From Blastopirellula marina (GTDB lineage Bacteria; Planctomycetota; Planctomycetia; Pirellulales; Pirellulaceae), in NCBI RefSeq assembly GCF_002967765.1, contig NZ_PUHY01000012.1:248001-312000 (forward strand): DNA of 64,000 bases, given 5' to 3'. This document shows, one piece after another, positions 43,957-54,017 of this stretch. The notes beneath the pieces are model-generated. The model had not been told where the DNA came from. It did not search any database and saw nothing but the letters and a program-made list of their open reading frames with translations. The position numbers and the translations under genes were made by a program. The first letter of the stretch is position 1; the number at the start of each line of letters is the position of its first letter.

Positions 43957-45612
43957 TCATTCGTCCGTCGCGCTATCCGCCGTTTGTTCCTCCCTGTTTC
44001 GCTGTAAGCGATCTTGATGAATCTTGTTCATCGCGTCAGCGGCGCCTGGGACGTACTTGATGATTTGATCGAACGCGTCACTCGGCAAGCTGACTAAGTC
44101 GGTTGGCTGCACCGCGCGGACCGTAGCACTGCGGGCCTTGTGGGCCAGCAAGGCCATTTCGCCGATGACGTCTCCTTTGCCGGTGGTCGCAATCACGTTA
44201 CCGTCGACCTCGACCTCCACTTCGCCGTCGACCACAAAATACAAGCGATCGCCGAAGTCGCCTTGATGAAACAACGTTTGCCCGGCGGCGAGATGCTCGC
44301 GGCGAACTTGCTGTTCATCGTGCACGTTCAACTGTGTGATGTCGCGGGGCAGGAAGATGTCTTTCATCCAGTCGATAAACACACGAATCTTACGATCGAG
44401 ACCGGGCATCTTCTCGACGTAGATAGCTCGCCACATCAACCAAGCGAAGAAGCCAGAGAAGGTGAAACCAAATACTTCGGCAATCGCACGCCGACCACCG
44501 AGCGAGGCCAATTTACCGAGCCCAGCAAACTTGAAATGACGTCGCGGTTGATTGCGAATTGTCGCCAAGATGTTCTCGGCACAGATCGTTGCCTGACGGA
44601 CGGCATACTGGGCGGTTGGAGGACTCGTGTAACCTTCACCACTTGGGACGGCGGCGCAGTCGCCGAGACTCCAGACGCCAGGATGGCTGGCTGATTCCAT
44701 TTCGTCAGAAACCACAATGCGACCTTTCTCGCACTGCAATGGTGTGTCCCGAATCACCGAATGAGGCTCGGTCGGGACGGTGGCAACGACGGTCCGCGAG
44801 CCGATCACTTCCAGCTCTTTGGTTTCCTTGTTCATGACGATCGCGCGGTCGGCCGAGACTTCGTGCAGTCGATGATTGAGCACGATTTGAATCCCGCGTT
44901 TGCGGAGCAACTTGTCGGAATACGCCGCCAGGTTTTCTTTCATTTCAGGCAAGATGCGGTCGGCACTTTGTACCAAGATCATCCGCAAGTCGGTCTCGCT
45001 GATATTCGGGAAAGCACGCACCGCTTTGCGGAGGAAGTCCTCCATTTCCGCAATACACTCGACGCCAGAGAAACCACCCCCAGCAACAGTGAACGTTAGC
45101 AGCCGCTGTCGCTCTTCAGCGTCTTCGCAGACGCTGGCCTCTTCGAGCATTTGCACGACGTGGTTTCGTAAGCGAAGCGCGTCACCCAGATACTTGAACG
45201 GGATCGCATGTTCGTACAAACCTGGCACCATTCCATGAGCCAAGGTATTTCCCATGGCGATGACCAGGTGATCGTAGTGAATCGTTTCCGTGCGTGGAAC
45301 GCGGCCAGGAGCTAGCTGAATGGTTTTGTTTTCGACGTCAATCTTGTCGATATGCCGCACGTAAAGCACCGCCCCAGGAGCAATTCTCCGAATCGGGCTG
45401 ATCACGTGCAACTGCTCGACCGCACCAGAGACAACCTCCGGGAGAAGCGGCTGAAAGGTGATGTAGTTTTCTTCGCTTACCAGAATGACTTCAACGTCGA
45501 TTTCGTGCTTGGAAATCCGTTTGACACGGCGCATCAGTTCACTGGCCGTGTAGACGCCGCCAAATCCGCCGCCGAGAATTACTATGCGTTGTTTTTCCAT
45601 CGCCATTTCCAT
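43957..45612 (-). CDS. Type II NADH dehydrogenase with C-terminal cyclic-nucleotide-binding domain
   Basis: 551 residues. Residues 1-410 form a two-dinucleotide-fold NDH-2: FAD site ILGGGFGGVYTASEL, ITFQPLLPEVVSG, NADH site FTVAGGGFSGVECIAEM, VWSLGDCAAVP with PPTAQYAVRQA, and a C-terminal amphipathic membrane-binding region (GFTFSGFFAWLMWRAIYVEK). It would oxidise NADH and reduce quinone without pumping protons. Residues about 425-525 are a cNMP-binding domain: EHLAAGQTLFHQGDFGDRLY, VVDGEVEVEV, and the phosphate-binding cassette GEMALLAHKARSATVRA (Arg494, Ser495), comparable to the CRP cassette ending ERSAWVRA. The fusion suggests second-messenger control of respiration. A PDE-like gene is divergent 202 bp away. 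Confidence 0.9.
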   Translation of the reverse strand: MEMAMEKQRIVILGGGFGGVYTASELMRRVKRISKHEIDVEVILVSEENYITFQPLLPEVVSGAVEQLHVISPIRRIAPGAVLYVRHIDKIDVENKTIQLAPGRVPRTETIHYDHLVIAMGNTLAHGMVPGLYEHAIPFKYLGDALRLRNHVVQMLEEASVCEDAEERQRLLTFTVAGGGFSGVECIAEMEDFLRKAVRAFPNISETDLRMILVQSADRILPEMKENLAAYSDKLLRKRGIQIVLNHRLHEVSADRAIVMNKETKELEVIGSRTVVATVPTEPHSVIRDTPLQCEKGRIVVSDEMESASHPGVWSLGDCAAVPSGEGYTSPPTAQYAVRQATICAENILATIRNQPRRHFKFAGLGKLASLGGRRAIAEVFGFTFSGFFAWLMWRAIYVEKMPGLDRKIRVFIDWMKDIFLPRDITQLNVHDEQQVRREHLAAGQTLFHQGDFGDRLYFVVDGEVEVEVDGNVIATTGKGDVIGEMALLAHKARSATVRAVQPTDLVSLPSDAFDQIIKYVPGAADAMNKIHQDRLQRNREEQTADSATDE

Positions 45613-45814
45613 GCCAGGTCAAAACTGCGGACTACGAAAGCTCCCCCTCGTTAGCCTTTTATTGTAGCCCTTTTCGTCGAGCCGATCGATTTGTCTTCTT
45701 GCTTCAGAAATCAGGGCTTTTTAAAGTAGGGACTCCGTTTTCACATCGTGGAAAGCATACCCCACCTTTTATGTCGTGCCCCTCGTCGGCCGGAAGTCTT
45801 CACCGGAAACCTGC

Positions 45815-46579
45815 ATGAAAATTCGACTTCTGATGCCAGCGGCCGATCCTGCCAGCCCGCTACAATTTACGGTGTCAATGCTGATCGACGACCATATCGC
45901 TATCGATACAGGGGGCCTTTCTTATCTCGGCTCGATCGACGCTCAGAAACAGGTCGAGCACTTATTTTTGACACATTCGCATCTCGATCACGTTGGTGGG
46001 CTGCCACTTTTTTTGGATAACATTTTTCAGCCGGGGCTGGATTGTCCAGACATTTACGCGGGAGAAGCGACCTGGCAGGCGATTGAAACCGATTTATTGA
46101 ACGATCGGATCTGGCCAGACTTGAATCGCCTTACCGGGGACGAGTTGGCCTTTTATCACAAGCATATTCTTGATGCTCATCGGCCCGTTCAGGTGGGTGA
46201 GTATCAAATCACGCCCATCCCCCTTGAACATGTCGTCCCCACGCTGGGCTACGTGATCCAAACCGCGCAAAGTAGCGTGCTGATGGCCTGGGATACGGCG
46301 CCATTTGTCGAGTTTGAATCGATTGTGACGTCGATCCCGAATCTGAAAGCGATCTTCCTGGATGCCAGCTTCCCCGATGAACTGCAGTGGCTGGCCGAGC
46401 GGAGCATGCATAACACGCCCGGCCGATTCAAACGGATGGTCGAGAAGGTGCCTGACGACGTACGTCTGATCGCGACGCATTTGAAACCGGCGTACTACGA
46501 TCAGTTAGTCGAGCAGTTAAACGGACTCGAACTTCCCAACCTCGAGATTGCTTGCCGCGAGACGATTTACGAGTTTTAG
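45815..46579 (+). CDS. Class II cyclic-nucleotide phosphodiesterase-like metallo-beta-lactamase-fold enzyme
   Basis: 254 residues from ATG 45815; the frame is open 13 codons further up. The metal-site motif THSHLDHVGGLPL (His54, His56, Asp58, His59) follows the H-x-H-L-D-H pattern of class II cAMP/cGMP phosphodiesterases. Other ligands likely lie in PLEHVVPTLGYVI, MAWDTAPF and IATHLKPAYYDQL. A generic metallo-beta-lactamase hydrolase cannot be excluded. No signal peptide, so cytoplasmic. It is divergent from the NDH-2/cNMP fusion, and the two together suggest local cyclic-nucleotide signalling. It ends one base before the convergent aldolase-like gene. Confidence 0.7.
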   Translation: MKIRLLMPAADPASPLQFTVSMLIDDHIAIDTGGLSYLGSIDAQKQVEHLFLTHSHLDHVGGLPLFLDNIFQPGLDCPDIYAGEATWQAIETDLLNDRIWPDLNRLTGDELAFYHKHILDAHRPVQVGEYQITPIPLEHVVPTLGYVIQTAQSSVLMAWDTAPFVEFESIVTSIPNLKAIFLDASFPDELQWLAERSMHNTPGRFKRMVEKVPDDVRLIATHLKPAYYDQLVEQLNGLELPNLEIACRETIYEF

Positions 46580-46580
46580 T

Positions 46581-47636
46581 TCAGTACAGCTTGGCCAGGC
46601 GATCGTGATACGGCCCGTCTTGCATCAGATCCAGGCTTTGCGCGAGTCGTTTCTGATCGGACTTGCGCGGCAAGCGTTCGAGTGCGGTGAAGACGCGTTC
46701 GACCTTTTCGCGATCGAGGCCCGATGTGAGAGGCAATCCTAATCCCATGATGAACTTGGCTCGCTGCAAATCGGCGAACTTGGTGGGATCGTCCTGCATG
46801 GCTTCGAACAGCGCGGTTACCGCCTTTTGAGCGACTTCCAGTTCGTGCCAATCATGCTCGTTGGCCGCTTCTAACATGTACAGATATTGGTAAACGGCAA
46901 ATGACATCGGACCGGAAGTGATGCCGACGCGCTGCTTGTTCTCGATATTCGATCGCGGCCCTTCCATTAGGGCTTGGGCCAGGTGAGGATCCCAACCTTG
47001 CACAATCTTCAGCTTCGAGAGTCGCGGACTTAACAGGTATTCACGAGTGCTCGAAACGTAGTCAGCTTCGGTGATCTTGGCGGCCACAATGGCATCGCCG
47101 CCAGGGACGTCGAGAAGCTTTTCGGTAGACGCAACCGGCAAACGGACGCCACTGACATCAGGGATCGAGTAAACCCCGACTGCCATACCAGCCGCGGCGA
47201 TCATCTCGACCAGGGGTCGCATGTTCTCCGCAATTTGATTATCGGTGGCATGTGCTGGCAAGTTGGTCCCTGGCCGCACGAAGACGACGGGATAGTTGTT
47301 CTTTTGGAGTAAATCGACCAATCGCTGGTTCGCTTCCTCGCCATCTTCAGGACGAAGCAGCGCCATACGAATCAAGTTCCCGGCCTTGGCTTCCGCAGCT
47401 ACCTCAAACCAACGCTCGAGCTCTTCGACCGTTCGCAGGTGGCCATGTCCGGTGGAAGCCGCCAGCAAGACGGCCTCGGCTCCAGCCTCCGCCAAACGCT
47501 CGAGATACCGCTTGAGACCAGCCTCGTCCAGTTTTCGCCGCGGAAGATCACCACACGTGGGATCAAAACAGGCGACAGTGGCTTGCGGATAGTGCTCGAT
47601 CGGATCGCTGAGGATCTTGCGGACAACTTCGTTCAT
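46581..47636 (-). CDS. Dihydrodipicolinate synthase/N-acetylneuraminate lyase family protein
   Basis: 351 residues, longer than DapA (about 290). It keeps the class I aldolase frame: AASTGHGHLRTVEELERWFE in place of GTTGE, VGVYSIPDVSG with Tyr156, and the Schiff-base lysine in AAKITEADY (Lys187). The family adds or removes pyruvate-like groups on aldehydes and sugar acids. Replacement of GTTGE by STGHG and the longer C-terminal helices make DapA function unlikely; a sugar-acid aldolase or dehydratase is more likely. It is monocistronic and convergent with the phosphodiesterase-like gene. Confidence 0.8.
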   Translation of the reverse strand: MNEVVRKILSDPIEHYPQATVACFDPTCGDLPRRKLDEAGLKRYLERLAEAGAEAVLLAASTGHGHLRTVEELERWFEVAAEAKAGNLIRMALLRPEDGEEANQRLVDLLQKNNYPVVFVRPGTNLPAHATDNQIAENMRPLVEMIAAAGMAVGVYSIPDVSGVRLPVASTEKLLDVPGGDAIVAAKITEADYVSSTREYLLSPRLSKLKIVQGWDPHLAQALMEGPRSNIENKQRVGITSGPMSFAVYQYLYMLEAANEHDWHELEVAQKAVTALFEAMQDDPTKFADLQRAKFIMGLGLPLTSGLDREKVERVFTALERLPRKSDQKRLAQSLDLMQDGPYHDRLAKLY

Positions 47637-47754
47637 GACGACGCTCGGGGGGAAGCTAGGGTGAGTTCGTGATAACGGCTTACCCTAGCTTAGGGCATCT
47701 GAGCGGAAAGAAAACACCCGGGTATCGGAGTGCGTTGTGAATGGCGCATAAAGA

Positions 47755-47789
47755 AATCCCTTGACGAAGGGTAATATCGCCAAGGGATT
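47755..47789 (-). terminator. Terminator after gltD
   Basis: AATCCCTTG (47755-47763) pairs with CAAGGGATT (47781-47789). Read on the minus strand, the stem is followed by TTCTTTAT. It begins about 30 bp after the gltD stop codon and should end the gltBD transcript. Confidence 0.7.
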
Positions 47790-47817
47790 CTCGTTTTCCG
47801 AGTTGTTCGACTGCTCG

Positions 47818-49281
47818 TTACGGAAGCGAGCTGACGCCCATCAAGTACTTATCGCATTCGCGAGCGGCGGCGCGGCCTTCGTTGATGGCCCAAACGACGA
47901 GGCTTTGACCGCGACGACAATCGCCAGCAGCGAATACGCCGTCGATCGAGGTGGCGAAGCGTCCGTAGTCGGCTTTGAAGTTGGATCGCTGATCCGTTTC
48001 CATGCCGAGCTTTTCGACCAGCGTTGCTTCAGGCCCAAGGAAGCCCATAGCCAGCAGGACAAGATCAGCCTTGAAGACCTTCTCGCTGCCAGGAACTTCG
48101 CTCATGTTCCAGCGTCCGCTATCGTCTTTGGTCCATTGAACCGTGACGGTCTTGATGCCAGCGACGTTGCCGTTGCCGTCGTCGATGAACTCTTTGGACA
48201 GAATGCAGAACTCGCGAGGATCGTTACCGAACTTCGCTTCCGCCTCCTGGTGCCCATAGTCGACGCGGAAGATGCGTGCCCATTGCGGCCACGGGTTATC
48301 GGGTGCACGCTCTGCTGGCGGCTTCGGCAGCAATTCGAAGTTGACCATGCTGGTGCAGCCATGGCGAATCGAAGTGCCGATGCAGTCGGTACCGGTATCA
48401 CCACCACCAATGACGATCACATCCTTGCCTTCGGCCGAGATGTAGTTGCCATCTTCCAGCTTGGAATCGAGCAGGCTCTTGGTGTTGGCCTTCAGGAATT
48501 CCATGGCGAAGTGAACGCCCTTCAGCTCGCGACCAGGAATTGGCAGGTCGCGCGGCTTGGTGGCACCAACGGCCAAAACGATCGCGTCGTTCTTTTCTTT
48601 GAGCTCGGCGATATCGAGATTCACACCGACGTGCGCATTGGTGACGAACTTAATGCCGGCTGCTTCCATCAAATCGACTCGACGCTGGACGGTATCCTTG
48701 TCGAGCTTCATGTTAGGAATACCGTACATCAGCAGCCCACCGATTCGGTCGTCACGTTCGTAAACGGTGACGTTGTGTCCGGCTCGGTTGAGCTGTTCCG
48801 CAGCGGCCAAACCGGCAGGGCCGGAACCGATGACCGCGACCTTCTTACCGGTGCGATGTTCTGGCACTTTGGCATCGACCCAGCCTTCCTCGAAACCGCG
48901 ATCGATGATCGAACATTCGATGTTCTTGATCGCGACGGGCGGATTGGTGATGCCGAGCACACAAGCATTTTCACAAGGTGCCGGGCAAACACGACCAGTG
49001 AACTCGGGGAAGTTGTTGGTCTTGTGCAAACGATCGAGTGCTTCCCGCCAACGACCTTTGTAAACCAGGTCGTTCCACTCTGGAATCAGGTTATCAACCG
49101 GACAACCGGTGGTGCTTTGGCAGAAGGGAACGCCGCAATCCATACACCGAGCACCCTGCGTTTGCAGGTGACTGTCGGTGACCTCGACGGGGAATTCGTT
49201 GTAGTCGTTGATACGGACCAGCGGATCGCGATAGGGAACCGTGCTCCGCTGAAACTCCATAAATCCAGTTGGCTTACCCAT
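47818..49281 (-). CDS. gltD: Glutamate synthase, small subunit
   Basis: 487 residues, normal length. It supplies electrons from NADPH to GltB. The N-terminal iron-sulfur region is intact ([36 protein letters not shown]), followed by the FAD site ([20 protein letters not shown]) and the NADPH site ([18 protein letters not shown]), and [20 protein letters not shown] near the end. Its ATG overlaps the gltB stop by 8 bp (ATGGGTAA), so translation is coupled. It is the last gene of a lysR-gltB-gltD series and is followed by a hairpin terminator. Confidence 0.96.
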   Translation of the reverse strand: MGKPTGFMEFQRSTVPYRDPLVRINDYNEFPVEVTDSHLQTQGARCMDCGVPFCQSTTGCPVDNLIPEWNDLVYKGRWREALDRLHKTNNFPEFTGRVCPAPCENACVLGITNPPVAIKNIECSIIDRGFEEGWVDAKVPEHRTGKKVAVIGSGPAGLAAAEQLNRAGHNVTVYERDDRIGGLLMYGIPNMKLDKDTVQRRVDLMEAAGIKFVTNAHVGVNLDIAELKEKNDAIVLAVGATKPRDLPIPGRELKGVHFAMEFLKANTKSLLDSKLEDGNYISAEGKDVIVIGGGDTGTDCIGTSIRHGCTSMVNFELLPKPPAERAPDNPWPQWARIFRVDYGHQEAEAKFGNDPREFCILSKEFIDDGNGNVAGIKTVTVQWTKDDSGRWNMSEVPGSEKVFKADLVLLAMGFLGPEATLVEKLGMETDQRSNFKADYGRFATSIDGVFAAGDCRRGQSLVVWAINEGRAAARECDKYLMGVSSLP

Positions 49282-52200
49282 TGCTTTCAGCTCCGCTTAG
49301 TTGAACGTCTTCTTCTTCATCGTGTTGCATGCGCTCTTGGAGAACACGCTTGTAGTCAATCGGCATGACCTTCACGAACTGATTGACCGCGTTGTCCCAA
49401 TCGGCAAGCACCTTTTCGGCGACCGGCGAATTGGTGTACTTGGCATGCATCGAGATAAGGCCTTTGACCTCCACGATGTCGCTGGGGTTGTCCAACTTTT
49501 CGAGCTCGACCATTCCCAGATTGCAGTTTTGCAGGAAGTTGCCTTCGTGATCCCAAATGTAGGCGACACCGCCACTCATACCAGCTGCAAAGTTGCGACC
49601 GGTCGAGCCCAGGACAACCACGCGGCCGCCTGTCATGTACTCACATCCGTGATCTCCGACTCCCTCAACAACAGTGTGCGCACCGCTGTTCCGAACACAG
49701 AATCGTTCCGCAGCTCGCCCTCGGAAGAAGGCCAAGCCTCGGGTTGCCCCATAGAGACAAACATTACCGACGAGCATGTTCTCTTCTGCCTTGAAGGAAC
49801 TTTGCTTGTGCGGATAGATGACAATCCGACCTCCCGAGAGGCCCTTGCCGACGTAATCGTTCGCATCCCCTTCCAGTTCCAGGGTAACCCCGGCTGCTAG
49901 AAAGGCCCCGATACTTTGACCAGCCGAACCATGCAGCTTGACGTGGATGGTGTCGTCCGGCAAACCGTTTTCGCCGTAACGCTTCGCGATCTCATGGCTG
50001 AGCGTCGTACCGACGGTGCGGTTGATGTTGATGATCGGAGTTTCGATCTTCACCTTTTCTTTTTTATCGAGAGCAGGCTGCGACTTTTCGATCAGCATGT
50101 TATCGAGTGCCAGCTCTAAGCGATGATCCTGCTTCATCACGCAGTACTGCGGCGATTGAGGATTCTTATTCTGGGCTGGCTTCAAGAGCGGCGTCAGATC
50201 AAGGCCGTCTGCTTTCCAGTGCTGGATGGCCTTGTTTGGCTCGAGCAGGTCGACGCGGCCAATCAATTCTTCCAGGGTGCGGACGCCCAGCTTGGCCATC
50301 AGTTCGCGAGCTTCCTCGGCGACCATAAACAAGTAGTTGACCACATGTTCTGGCTGACCCTTGAACTTCTTACGCAGTTCTGGATCTTGCGTGGCGATAC
50401 CGACTGGGCAGGTGTTCAAGTGACACTTTCGCATCATGATACAGCCCAGGGTAATCAGCGGAGCGGTCGAGAAACCCATTTCCTCGGCACCCAGGATCGC
50501 GGCGATCACGACGTCGCGGCCCGTCTTCAAACCACCATCGGTTTGCAGAACGACGCGGCTTCGCAGATCGTTCATGACCAGCGTTTGATGGGTTTCGACG
50601 ATACCTAGCTCCCACGGCAAACCAGCATGCTTAATACTGGTTAGCGGCGAAGCACCGGTACCACCGTTATCGCCGGCGATCAGAATGTGATCGGCCTTGG
50701 CTTTGGCCACACCAGCGGCAATCGTTCCGACACCGATTTCGGAAACCAGTTTCACGCTGATACGAGCCGCCGGATTGGCATTCTTCAAATCGTGAATCAG
50801 CTGCGAAAGGTCTTCAATCGAGTAAATGTCGTGGTGCGGCGGAGGGCTAATCAGACCGACGCCTGGGGTCGAGTAACGGAGACGAGCAATATACTCGTCA
50901 ACCTTCTTACCAGGCAGTTCACCACCCTCGCCCGGCTTAGCACCTTGCGAGATCTTGATCTGCAGTTCGTCGGCGTTGGTCAAGTAATTGATCGTCACGC
51001 CGAAACGGCCGGAAGCAATTTGCTTAATGGCCGATCGCTTCGAGTCGCCGTTAGGCAGTGGCTTAAAGCGGACCGAGTCCTCACCACCTTCACCGGTGTT
51101 ACTCTTTCCACCGATGCGATTCATGGCGATCGCCAATGATTCGTGTGCTTCTCCGGAGATCGAACCATAGCTCATCGCCCCGGTGCAGAAACGTTTGACG
51201 ATCTCGCTGGCTGGCATTACTTCGTCGACCGGAATCGACTCGGTGTTTTCGTTGAAACGAAGAAGGCCTCGCAACGTACAACGATTGCGAGCATCTTCGT
51301 TCATCAGCTTCGCGAAGTTGCTGTAAGCTTCCCGGCTGTTGGTGCGAGCAGCGACTTGAATATTAGCGATCGCGTCAGGGCTCCAAGCGTGGCGTTCCCC
51401 TTCGGCTCGCCAGTGATATTCACCGTGGTTCGGCAGAACCGGCAAACGACCATCTTCTCGCACGGGGTAACCAAGTTCGTGACGGCGAAGAAGTTCTTCG
51501 GCCAAGACCTTGAAGTTCACCCCTTGAACGCGGCTGGAGGTTCCCTTGAAGCAACGCTTGATCACTTCTTCTTGCAGGCCGAGGGCCTCGAAGATCTGAG
51601 CACCCTTGTACGACTGAAGGGTACTGATCCCCATCTTGCCCATCACCTTCAGGATGCCTTTGGCAACACCCTTGCGGTAGGCGGCAACCATCGAGTCGTC
51701 GTCAGGATAATCCTCTGCTTTGACCATACCTTCGGCACGGCACTTCCAAAGTGCTTCGAATGCCAGATAAGGATTGATGGCGTCCGCACCGTAACCGACC
51801 AGTAAGCAGTGGTGGTGTACTTCGCGAGCTTCGCCCGTTTCCAGGATGATGCCGATCTGAGTACGTTTGGCGACGTTGACCAGATGATGGTGAACAGCAC
51901 CGCAAGCCAGCAGCATGCTAACCGGGACACGTTCGGCACCGATCTTGCGATCACTGAGCACGATGTTGCTGTAGCCTTCGTCGATGGCCGATTCTGCTTC
52001 CGCACAAATGCGATCCAGCGCGGTGGTCAGGCCAGCGGTACCTTCGCTGCGAGCGAACGTGACATCGATGACCTTCGTCTTCCAGCCGCGATGATCCATA
52101 TGCGCCAACGCTGCCAATTCTTCATTGGTCAGAATTGGATGTGGAATCAGCAGACGATGGGCATGCTCTGGCGTGGTTTCCAGAAGGTTGTTTTCTGGGC

Positions 52201-53884
52201 CGATGTAGCATTCCAGCGACATGACCACTTCTTCACGAATCGAGTCGATCGCCGGATTGGTCACCTGAGCGAACAACTGCTTGAAGTAGTCGTACAGCAT
52301 GCGCGGCTTATCGCTGAGGCAAGCCAGGGCCGAGTCGTTACCCATCGAGCCGACCGGGTCACGCTTTTGCTCGATCAGCGGCAATAGCATGAAGTTCAGC
52401 GTTTCGGTCGTGAAACCGAAGGCCTGCATGCGATTGAGCAAGGTTTCTGGATCGAAGCCGTGTGGTTCTTTATTTGGGCTGAGTTCAGCCAACTCGATGC
52501 GTTGCTCTCGCAGCCACTGGGCGTACGGACGCTGACGTGCGAAGTCGCTCTTAAGTTCGCTGTCAGGGATCAGGCGACCTTCTTCGAAGTTGATCAGGAA
52601 CATACGTCCCGGTTGGAGTCGTCCCTTTTCGATCACGATGGAAGGGTCGACGGGAATCACGCCCACTTCACTAGCCATGATCACGCGGTCGTCAGAGGTG
52701 ACGTAGTAGCGGCTTGGACGCAAACCGTTCCGATCGAGCACAGCCCCGATGTAGCGACCATCGGTAAACGCGATTGAAGCAGGACCATCCCATGGTTCCA
52801 TCAAGCTGGAGTGGTACTCATAGAACGCACGCTTGTCCTCCGACATCGTTTCGTGCTTCTGCCACGCTTCCGGGACCATCATCATGACCGCTTCCTGCAG
52901 CGTACGACCGCCCATAAGCAGGAATTCGAGCACGTTGTCGAACGTTCCCGAGTCGGAGCATTCTGGCTCGACGATTGGGAACAGCTTGGTCAATTCATCA
53001 CCAAACAGATCGCTCTTGGCAACACCTTCACGGGCTTTCATCCAGTTGGCATTACCGCGAACCGTATTGATCTCGCCGTTGTGCGACATGAAACGATTCG
53101 GCTGAGCACGGTCCCACGAAGGGAACGTGTTGGTGCTGAATCGCGAGTGAACCATGGCCAGGTGGCTGGTGTAATCTTCGCACTGCAAGTCGCGATAGAA
53201 TGGAACCAGTTGGGCCGGGGTGAGCATCCCCTTATAAATGATGACCTTGGTCGAGAGGCTGCCAATGTAGAACAGCGTTCGCTCGGCCAGGTTCAAGTCG
53301 CCGCGCAACTTATGGCTGGCACGCTTGCGAATCATGTACAGCTGTCGCTCGAACGCATCCCCTTCGAGACTGTCGCCCGCCGAGACGATCAGCATCTCAA
53401 TTTCTGGCATGCACGCGAGAGCAGTCGGGCCGATGTCGGCACCTTCCGGATTGATTGGAACTTTTCGCCAACCGACGAGCGTCTGACCATGATCTTCGAT
53501 CAACTGTTCAACGGTTTGCTTGCAATGTTCGCGCGACTTGGCATCACGTGGCAAGAAGACGATACCGGCGGCAAACTTGCCTGGCTCAGGCAGTTCTTTG
53601 CCGAGGTCCTCGCGGGTCACGCGAGCGAGGAACTCTAAAGGCAACGCCGTCAACATACCGGCACCATCCCCCGTATTGGCTTCGCAACCGCAGCCGCCTC
53701 GGTGGTCCATGTTGATGTTCATCGCCTCGGCATCGAGGATCATTTGGTGGGTCCGTTTTCCCTTAATGTGGGCAACGAAACCGACACCACAATTTTCCCT
53801 CTCCATGGCCGGATCGTACAAACCTTCCTTACCGGGACGCTCGGTCCGATAAGTACGCGAAGCCGGTTGGTTTGGCTGGATCAT
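49274..53884 (-). CDS. gltB: Glutamate synthase, large subunit
   Basis: 1536 residues, usual for the bacterial enzyme. It combines glutamine and 2-oxoglutarate into two glutamates. The class II glutaminase domain starts at Cys32 ([10 protein letters not shown]) after a 31-residue leader that must be cleaved. The synthase domain carries FMN and the 3Fe-4S cysteines in [12 protein letters not shown] (C-x5-C-x4-C). The C-terminal beta-helix (GXXGXXXG-type, e.g. [20 protein letters not shown]) is present. The downstream gltD overlaps by 8 bp; a LysR-type gene lies 133 bp upstream in the same direction and may regulate it, as GltC does in Bacillus. Confidence 0.97.
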   Translation of the reverse strand: MIQPNQPASRTYRTERPGKEGLYDPAMERENCGVGFVAHIKGKRTHQMILDAEAMNINMDHRGGCGCEANTGDGAGMLTALPLEFLARVTREDLGKELPEPGKFAAGIVFLPRDAKSREHCKQTVEQLIEDHGQTLVGWRKVPINPEGADIGPTALACMPEIEMLIVSAGDSLEGDAFERQLYMIRKRASHKLRGDLNLAERTLFYIGSLSTKVIIYKGMLTPAQLVPFYRDLQCEDYTSHLAMVHSRFSTNTFPSWDRAQPNRFMSHNGEINTVRGNANWMKAREGVAKSDLFGDELTKLFPIVEPECSDSGTFDNVLEFLLMGGRTLQEAVMMMVPEAWQKHETMSEDKRAFYEYHSSLMEPWDGPASIAFTDGRYIGAVLDRNGLRPSRYYVTSDDRVIMASEVGVIPVDPSIVIEKGRLQPGRMFLINFEEGRLIPDSELKSDFARQRPYAQWLREQRIELAELSPNKEPHGFDPETLLNRMQAFGFTTETLNFMLLPLIEQKRDPVGSMGNDSALACLSDKPRMLYDYFKQLFAQVTNPAIDSIREEVVMSLECYIGPENNLLETTPEHAHRLLIPHPILTNEELAALAHMDHRGWKTKVIDVTFARSEGTAGLTTALDRICAEAESAIDEGYSNIVLSDRKIGAERVPVSMLLACGAVHHHLVNVAKRTQIGIILETGEAREVHHHCLLVGYGADAINPYLAFEALWKCRAEGMVKAEDYPDDDSMVAAYRKGVAKGILKVMGKMGISTLQSYKGAQIFEALGLQEEVIKRCFKGTSSRVQGVNFKVLAEELLRRHELGYPVREDGRLPVLPNHGEYHWRAEGERHAWSPDAIANIQVAARTNSREAYSNFAKLMNEDARNRCTLRGLLRFNENTESIPVDEVMPASEIVKRFCTGAMSYGSISGEAHESLAIAMNRIGGKSNTGEGGEDSVRFKPLPNGDSKRSAIKQIASGRFGVTINYLTNADELQIKISQGAKPGEGGELPGKKVDEYIARLRYSTPGVGLISPPPHHDIYSIEDLSQLIHDLKNANPAARISVKLVSEIGVGTIAAGVAKAKADHILIAGDNGGTGASPLTSIKHAGLPWELGIVETHQTLVMNDLRSRVVLQTDGGLKTGRDVVIAAILGAEEMGFSTAPLITLGCIMMRKCHLNTCPVGIATQDPELRKKFKGQPEHVVNYLFMVAEEARELMAKLGVRTLEELIGRVDLLEPNKAIQHWKADGLDLTPLLKPAQNKNPQSPQYCVMKQDHRLELALDNMLIEKSQPALDKKEKVKIETPIININRTVGTTLSHEIAKRYGENGLPDDTIHVKLHGSAGQSIGAFLAAGVTLELEGDANDYVGKGLSGGRIVIYPHKQSSFKAEENMLVGNVCLYGATRGLAFFRGRAAERFCVRNSGAHTVVEGVGDHGCEYMTGGRVVVLGSTGRNFAAGMSGGVAYIWDHEGNFLQNCNLGMVELEKLDNPSDIVEVKGLISMHAKYTNSPVAEKVLADWDNAVNQFVKVMPIDYKRVLQERMQHDEEEDVQLSGAESNG

Positions 53885-53979
53885 GGTTCTACCTTCTTCT
53901 TGCTAATACTTCGGGCACGCGCCCGGAATGTCTCAGTGGGGTGTTGGATCGTGTCGGTAGACAAAATCTCCGCAGGCTA

Positions 53980-54014
53980 GTTCCCTGTGGAGATCGAGTC
54001 TTCGACCAGGGAAC
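53980..54014 (-). promoter_or_regulatory. Hairpin between lysR and gltB
   Basis: GTTCCCTG (53980-53987) pairs with CAGGGAAC (54007-54014), with an inner TCGA/TCGA pair. It begins 3 bp after the LysR gene's stop and ends about 95 bp before gltB. It could terminate part of the lysR transcripts or act as an attenuator in front of gltB. No long T-run is present. Confidence 0.55.
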
Positions 54015-54017
54015 GTG

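Noticed and set aside
47761-49368. 535-codon open frame on the plus strand
   Set aside because: It lies antisense over gltD, whose protein is unmistakable; the plus-strand product has no family features. It is open only because of codon bias on the other strand.
52811-53638. 275-codon plus-strand frame inside gltB
   Set aside because: Shadow of the glutamate synthase gene, no recognisable protein.
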